Below, piece by piece: positions 5,083 through 6,151 of a stretch of DNA of 6,151 bases; the stretch's first letter is position 1, and each line of letters starts with the position of its first letter. The notes beneath the pieces are model-generated. The model had not been told where the DNA came from. It was given only the letters and a program-made list of their open reading frames with translations, and did no database searches. Position numbers and translations under genes: made by a program. The stretch lies in the NCBI GenBank assembly GCA_012798185.1, contig JAAZNS010000348.1, positions 1 through 6,151 on the forward strand. The letters are read 5' to 3'. Origin of the DNA: Chloroflexota bacterium. Its GTDB lineage: Bacteria > Chloroflexota > Anaerolineae > Anaerolineales > UBA4823.

Positions 5083-6151
5083 TTACTTGATAATCAACGG
5101 CATATATACATAGAAGAATACTTCAACGGGGTTGATGGTGACATTGACGGTGATGGTATCGTAGCCGCCTTTTGTATCCTCGACTCTTACCACGAAGCTG
5201 TCATCGCCTGTGTATCCTGGGTTTGGTATATACCCGATTACCTTCGAATAACCTTTGCCGCTGGCTTCAGCTGTGCCGTGTTGTGCCGGGGTGCTGATAC
5301 TCCAGGTTAACACGTCACCATCAAGATCTTCGGCATGGAGAGTCAGGGTGAAAACGTCCGTCATGATGATACTAGTGCTCTCACCTTCGGTAATCACCGG
5401 GGGATTGTTGGGAATCTGGGTAAAGGTTGCTGTAACCTCTTTATCTGCATCCATGGTTACAGTACATGTGCCAGTTCCCGAACATCCTGCACCGCTCCAG
5501 CCAGCGAAGGTCCACCCTGGGTCTGCAACTGCACTCAAAGTCACTTCATCGTTCAGGTAGTATGGTGCTGGTTTATCTCGATTGACCGAACCATTGCCAA
5601 CAATATTGACTGTCAAAATATACTCGATTTGCGTATAGATCACACTGGCTGTATGAGCAGAAGCCGGCATCGTCACGGTGTTGGTGCTGGCAGTGCTGCT
5701 GTTGTTATTAGTGCCCGTCCAGCCGCTGATCTGCCAACCGCTGACAGGAACAGCCCCGCTGAGTGAGATGCTTTCTCCGGCGACATACTGGCCTTCTGCA
5801 CAGCCAGTCGAATGGGTCGGGTTGGCTGTCGGATCACTGCCACTGCCGGTGTGGCTGAGCGTCAGGGCGTAGCAGGTTGGAGGAATTTCAGTATAGATCA
5901 CACTGGCTGTATGAGCAGAAGCCGGCATAGTCACGGTGTTGGTGCTGGCAGTGCTGCTGTCGTCATTGGTTCCCGTCCAGCCGCTGATCTGCCAGCCGCT
6001 GGCAGGAGCAGCTCCGCTGAGGGCAATGCTTGCACCCGCCACATATTTCCCAGCTGGGCAGCCTTCTGAGTTCGCTGGGGATGCCGACGGATTGCTGCCA
6101 TTTCCGGTGTGGCTGACTGTTAGTGTATAACATACCGGACGCGGTGTAATG
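5083..6151 (-). CDS. Secreted repeat protein, adhesin-like: InlB-B-type repeats, cadherin-like domain, C-terminal tail (partial, N-terminus missing)
   Basis: 355 residues are visible and the frame stays open to the right edge; an internal GTG at 6042 is not a start because homologous repeat sequence continues upstream of it. Two 86-residue repeats (about 6-91 and 92-177) share CYxLT-SHTG-G, GC--G-YVAG, SGWQISGWTGTN and TNTVTMPASAHTASVIYT; each has two Cys (7/31 and 93/117) that could form a disulfide. A third, canonical InlB B-repeat follows (177-245: LTVNIVGNGSV, GWTFAGWSGAGC, TVTMDADKEVTATFT). Residues 249-340 form a cadherin-like/Big_9-type domain (NNPPV, AEDLDGDVLTWS, YIPNPGYTGDDSFVVRVED). 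The end, VFFYVYMPLIIK, is a hydrophobic tail like that of the neighbouring protein. The likely role is an extracellular stalk or adhesin; catalytic domains, if any, lie outside the window. Confidence 0.88.
   Translation of the reverse strand, partial: ITPRPVCYTLTVSHTGNGSNPSASPANSEGCPAGKYVAGASIALSGAAPASGWQISGWTGTNDDSSTASTNTVTMPASAHTASVIYTEIPPTCYALTLSHTGSGSDPTANPTHSTGCAEGQYVAGESISLSGAVPVSGWQISGWTGTNNNSSTASTNTVTMPASAHTASVIYTQIEYILTVNIVGNGSVNRDKPAPYYLNDEVTLSAVADPGWTFAGWSGAGCSGTGTCTVTMDADKEVTATFTQIPNNPPVITEGESTSIIMTDVFTLTLHAEDLDGDVLTWSISTPAQHGTAEASGKGYSKVIGYIPNPGYTGDDSFVVRVEDTKGGYDTITVNVTINPVEVFFYVYMPLIIK
5633..5890 (-). repeat. 258-bp coding repeat, unit nearer the C-terminus
   Basis: In-frame repeat of 86 codons in the adhesin-like gene. 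Its first 70 plus-strand bases match the neighbouring unit at 5891-5960 at 69 of 70 positions (difference at 5671 versus 5929), while the rest is clearly more diverged. Confidence 0.9.
5891..6148 (-). repeat. 258-bp coding repeat, upstream unit
   Basis: Second copy of the 86-codon unit, directly abutting the first. Its last bases (residues ITPRP just before the first Cys) differ from the corresponding IPPT junction, so the protein may change character just beyond the window edge, or further, more diverged units may follow. Confidence 0.8.

Noticed and set aside
5335..6130. Several plus-strand frames opposite the repeat protein
   Set aside because: They are antisense shadows of a GC-richer repetitive gene, have repeat-derived low-complexity sequence and lack start signals; the minus frame shows recognised domains.

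Overview
The window looks like a piece of a Chloroflexota (probably Anaerolineae-like) chromosome or metagenome contig. This is inferred from style, not from a marker gene: a Thr/Pro-rich linker in a membrane-anchored protein, two large secreted proteins that both end in a short hydrophobic Tyr-x-Pro-(Leu/Met)-Ile tail, and an intergenic repeat that translates to 'HPERSEGS'. All supported genes are on the minus strand, so the window reads from right to left.

Right part (5083-6151): the 3' end of a large secreted, adhesin-like protein. It has two 86-residue Cys-containing repeats, a canonical InlB-B/Listeria-type repeat, a cadherin-like/Big domain and the C-terminal tail. A strong intrinsic terminator follows at 5029-5063. 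Next comes an AT-rich intergenic stretch holding a 116-bp MITE-like element with perfect 18-bp terminal inverted repeats (4811-4926).

Centre (2585-4554), the highlight: an extended -10 promoter (4546-4554), a c-di-GMP-I (GEMM-I) riboswitch (4433-4511), a terminator-like hairpin (4372-4396) and a second c-di-GMP-I riboswitch (4252-4330). The second aptamer ends 8 nt before the ATG of a secreted protein with an HELAH zinc-metallopeptidase motif. The two aptamers have near-identical cores and compensatory changes in their variable stem. The longest possible reading frame of the protease-like gene starts inside the second riboswitch, so the better start is 4243. A c-di-GMP-controlled secreted metalloprotease beside a secreted adhesin-like protein resembles, by architecture only, the Zmp1/PPEP-1 and adhesin system of Clostridioides difficile.

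Left part (1-2520): a compact operon, transcribed leftward: a MurR/RpiR-family regulator (2377-1541), a fumarylacetoacetate-hydrolase-family enzyme (1512-742), and a two-TM protein with a Thr/Pro linker and an extracellular domain that runs off the left edge (729-1). Gaps are 28 and 12 bp. Two GATAA/TTATC dyads flank or overlap the predicted promoter and are candidate operators for the regulator.
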